Positions 62,284-64,000 of a DNA stretch of 64,000 nt are shown here, one piece after another (the stretch's first letter is position 1; each line of letters begins with the position of its first letter). This DNA comes from Methylobacterium thuringiense. Its GTDB lineage: Bacteria > Pseudomonadota > Alphaproteobacteria > Rhizobiales > Beijerinckiaceae. The stretch is taken from NCBI RefSeq assembly GCF_022179645.1, contig NZ_BPRA01000015.1, forward strand, positions 62,001-126,000, in the 5' to 3' direction. The position numbers and the translations under genes were made by a program. Below the pieces are notes generated by a model. The model was not told the DNA's origin and ran no database searches. It saw only the letters and a program-made list of their open reading frames with translations.

Positions 62284-63641
62284 TGCCCTGCGGCCCGCCG
62301 CCAGGAGGGGCGTTCCTCCCGCCGGGGAAACGCCCACCAGAACTCGCCGGCCTTCCCGCCCGCGGCGAGCGAGCGGCGGCGCAGCTCCTGGCGCGTGCGG
62401 GCCACCGCCTCCTCGCTCCAGCCCTCGCAAGAACGGATCGTCATGGTCTCAGTGTCGAAGCGGATGTTCCATTCCGGCCGGCTGCGGGTCAGCAGCGCGT
62501 CGGGCAGCACGAGGCAGTGGTAGACCCGGACGTTGGCCGGCAGCGACAGGGCGTAGTCCAAGGTGCGAAAGAAGCCCTCGGGCGTGTCGCCCGGCAGGGC
62601 GGCGATGATCTGCAACTCGATGTTGGTCACGGCGGCCAGCGCCCGCACCGCCGCCTCGAAGCGCGGCGAATCCGAGGGCCGGTCGTGCAGCCGCAGCACG
62701 GCCGGATCCATCGACTGCATGCCGACGCCGAGATAGGCGGTGCCGATCTCCTCAATGAAGGCGAGGTGCTCGTCGCGCACGATGGAGGGGTAGATCTCGG
62801 CCCAGAACAGGGTCTCCTTGAGGAAGCCCGAGCGCTGGTTGGCGATGCGCAGGTTGCGGAACGCGCCGATGTTCAGGTTGAGCCCTGCATCGAGCAGGAA
62901 GACGGCCGGCGCCTCGTGTCGGCGGAACGCCTCGAGCTCGCCCGCGACGTAGTCGGCGGAGAAGGCCGCCTTGGTGTTCTCCTTCGAGCCCCACTCGCAG
63001 AAGCGGCAGGAGAGCGGACAGCCGCGAAACGTCTCGAGATAGGCGACCCCGCCCTGCGGCATCAGGCCGTGCGCGTAGGGCGAGGCGATGCGGTCGAGAG
63101 ATGCGATCTGCGGCCGGCGCTCGGTTCGGAACCAGCCCGTTTCCGTCGGCAGCGTCAGCCCCCGCACGCTCTCCCACGCGGTGCGCTCGAAGCTCGGCAG
63201 CTTCGCGATGTCCTGGATGATCTCCTCGCCGTCGCCCTCGACGACCGCGTCGAGGTAGCCGTGCGCCGGGCCGTAGGGTTCGAGGTCGAAGAAGGCCGAG
63301 CGGGCAGAGGGTCCGCCGAACACGATCGGGAGCCTGGGCCGGTGGCGCCGGAGGCGACGCGCCACCTCGATCATCGCCGGGGCCGACCAGACATAGATCG
63401 AGAAGCCGACGAGGTCGGGTTCGAAGGCCAGGATCTCCTCGAGATAGCCCTCCAGGTCATCGGCGCGGCGGTCGATCTGCGCGACCTGGAGGCCGGCGAG
63501 ATCGGGGTCGCCCAGCAAAGCCGCGTGGATGCGCCGGATACCGAAACTCGGCAGGCGCAGATGGCCGAGTTCCTGCGCATCCGGACGCGGGGTCAGGCAG
63601 ACGAGGGCGACACGCCGTGCGCGGGTTGTGGGGAGGGACAT
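62280..63641 (-). CDS. B12-binding domain radical SAM enzyme (paralogue)
   Basis: 453 residues, paralogous to the downstream gene. It has the N-terminal B12-like domain (VALVCLTPRPDAQELGHLRLP; FEPDLVGFSIYVWSAP; IVFGGPSARSAFF) and the cluster cysteines Cys208/Cys212/Cys215 in RGCPLSCRFCEWGS. The C-terminus GEFWWAFP resembles the paralogue's GEFFWTFP. The two are probably a coupled pair acting on the same or related substrates. ATG 63641 is preferred over an upstream GTG at 63671. Confidence 0.88.
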   Translation of the reverse strand: MSLPTTRARRVALVCLTPRPDAQELGHLRLPSFGIRRIHAALLGDPDLAGLQVAQIDRRADDLEGYLEEILAFEPDLVGFSIYVWSAPAMIEVARRLRRHRPRLPIVFGGPSARSAFFDLEPYGPAHGYLDAVVEGDGEEIIQDIAKLPSFERTAWESVRGLTLPTETGWFRTERRPQIASLDRIASPYAHGLMPQGGVAYLETFRGCPLSCRFCEWGSKENTKAAFSADYVAGELEAFRRHEAPAVFLLDAGLNLNIGAFRNLRIANQRSGFLKETLFWAEIYPSIVRDEHLAFIEEIGTAYLGVGMQSMDPAVLRLHDRPSDSPRFEAAVRALAAVTNIELQIIAALPGDTPEGFFRTLDYALSLPANVRVYHCLVLPDALLTRSRPEWNIRFDTETMTIRSCEGWSEEAVARTRQELRRRSLAAGGKAGEFWWAFPRREERPSWRRAAGQ

Positions 63642-63749
63642 GCGACTCGGGAGGGGAGCTGGCAGGCGCACTACGTCTTCGTGCGGCGGATGAGCGAATT
63701 CAAGGCGTTGCGCGAACGGCGCCGGCTGGATGCGTTCGGAGCTCCTGCG

Positions 63750-64000
63750 TCATCGCCTGTCGAGACGCAGATGGAGGTAGCGCAGGCAACCGAGGCGGTG
63801 CAGCTCCCGGAGCACGACGCCGCCACTCAGCTCCGCACGATCGTCGGGGGCGATCGTGTGGTAGCTCGGCCGGACGTGGGCAGTCGCGTCGGTCATGCCG
63901 AGCGCGAAGCCGGCCCGCTCGGCATTGCAGCGGATTTCGTCCAGAGAGGTCCATAGGGCGGGCCAGGGGCCGAAATCCGCCTCCAGCCTGTCCGCGAAGG
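63750..64000 (-). CDS. C-terminal end of a probable methyltransferase, partial
   Basis: The frame is open from the window edge, so only about 82 C-terminal residues are seen. They include NAERAGFALGMTDATAHVRPS and a final LHRLGCLRYLHLRLDRR, the style of class I SAM methyltransferase ends. The stop is at 63750-63752. It lies upstream of the radical SAM pair on the same strand, and a shared pathway is plausible. The identification is tentative. Confidence 0.45.
   Translation of the reverse strand, partial: FADRLEADFGPWPALWTSLDEIRCNAERAGFALGMTDATAHVRPSYHTIAPDDRAELSGGVVLRELHRLGCLRYLHLRLDRR

Overview
This is a 64 kb stretch of high-GC alphaproteobacterial chromosome. It most resembles Methylobacterium/Methylorubrum. 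The reasons are a B12-dependent ethylmalonyl-CoA mutase (Ecm/MeaA), an EgtB/EgtD ergothioneine pair, APS-reductase-type sulfate assimilation, Gly-rich double cold-shock proteins, and dispersed structured intergenic repeats of the kind common in that group. No phage, IS transposase or CRISPR array is visible. One tRNA gene (Ser, CGA) is present.

Layout. 0-3.7 kb: the end of a glutathionylspermidine-synthase-like gene, holC, a secreted S10 peptidase whose signal peptide is interrupted by a palindromic element, a coupled lipoprotein and a DUF4142 protein. 3.8-4.5 kb: a Phd/VapC-type toxin-antitoxin pair with a 29-bp palindrome over the antitoxin start codon. 4.5-14.1 kb: an aspartate aminotransferase, then sulfate assimilation. 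cysH-cysD-cysN is a tightly overlapped minus-strand operon, divergent from an Lrp/AsnC regulator followed by cysJ and cysI; together they take sulfate to sulfide. 14.3-24.2 kb: a membrane protein, a TetR regulator, Ppx/GppA, a lone receiver protein, a double cold-shock protein, rpsD, murI and egtB/egtD. 24.3-30.8 kb: ecm, then the minus-strand series metY-metA-acyl-CoA synthetase. 31.2-34.3 kb: a cupin, a class IV aminotransferase and an acetolactate-synthase-like TPP enzyme.

34.4-46.8 kb is an exopolysaccharide locus: a GNAT protein, a Wzx-like flippase, two glycosyltransferases, a Tat-exported GH5 glycosidase, a VpsF-like polymerase, a GumC/Wzz-like co-polymerase with a degenerate kinase domain, and a GINT1-type sugar-transferase-like protein. 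A flavin reductase sits among them.

46.8-52.9 kb is the most interesting region. A six-gene minus-strand operon encodes an acyl-CoA-dehydrogenase-like flavoprotein, a truncated SerRS-like amino acid:[carrier protein] ligase, an HSL-type hydrolase, an acyl carrier protein, an AMP-forming ligase and a FabG-like reductase. A second carrier protein is divergently transcribed. I infer a small pathway in which an amino acid is loaded on a carrier protein and then oxidised; its product is unknown.

53-64 kb: coq10/ratA and lipA, a SleB-like hydrolase, several small proteins, a PQQ-dependent sugar dehydrogenase, a 1 kb AT-rich gene-free tract holding a 239-bp MITE-like element, a MarC protein, tRNA-Ser, and a tandem pair of paralogous B12-binding radical SAM enzymes with the end of a probable methyltransferase at the window edge. 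At least three structured repeat families recur between genes.
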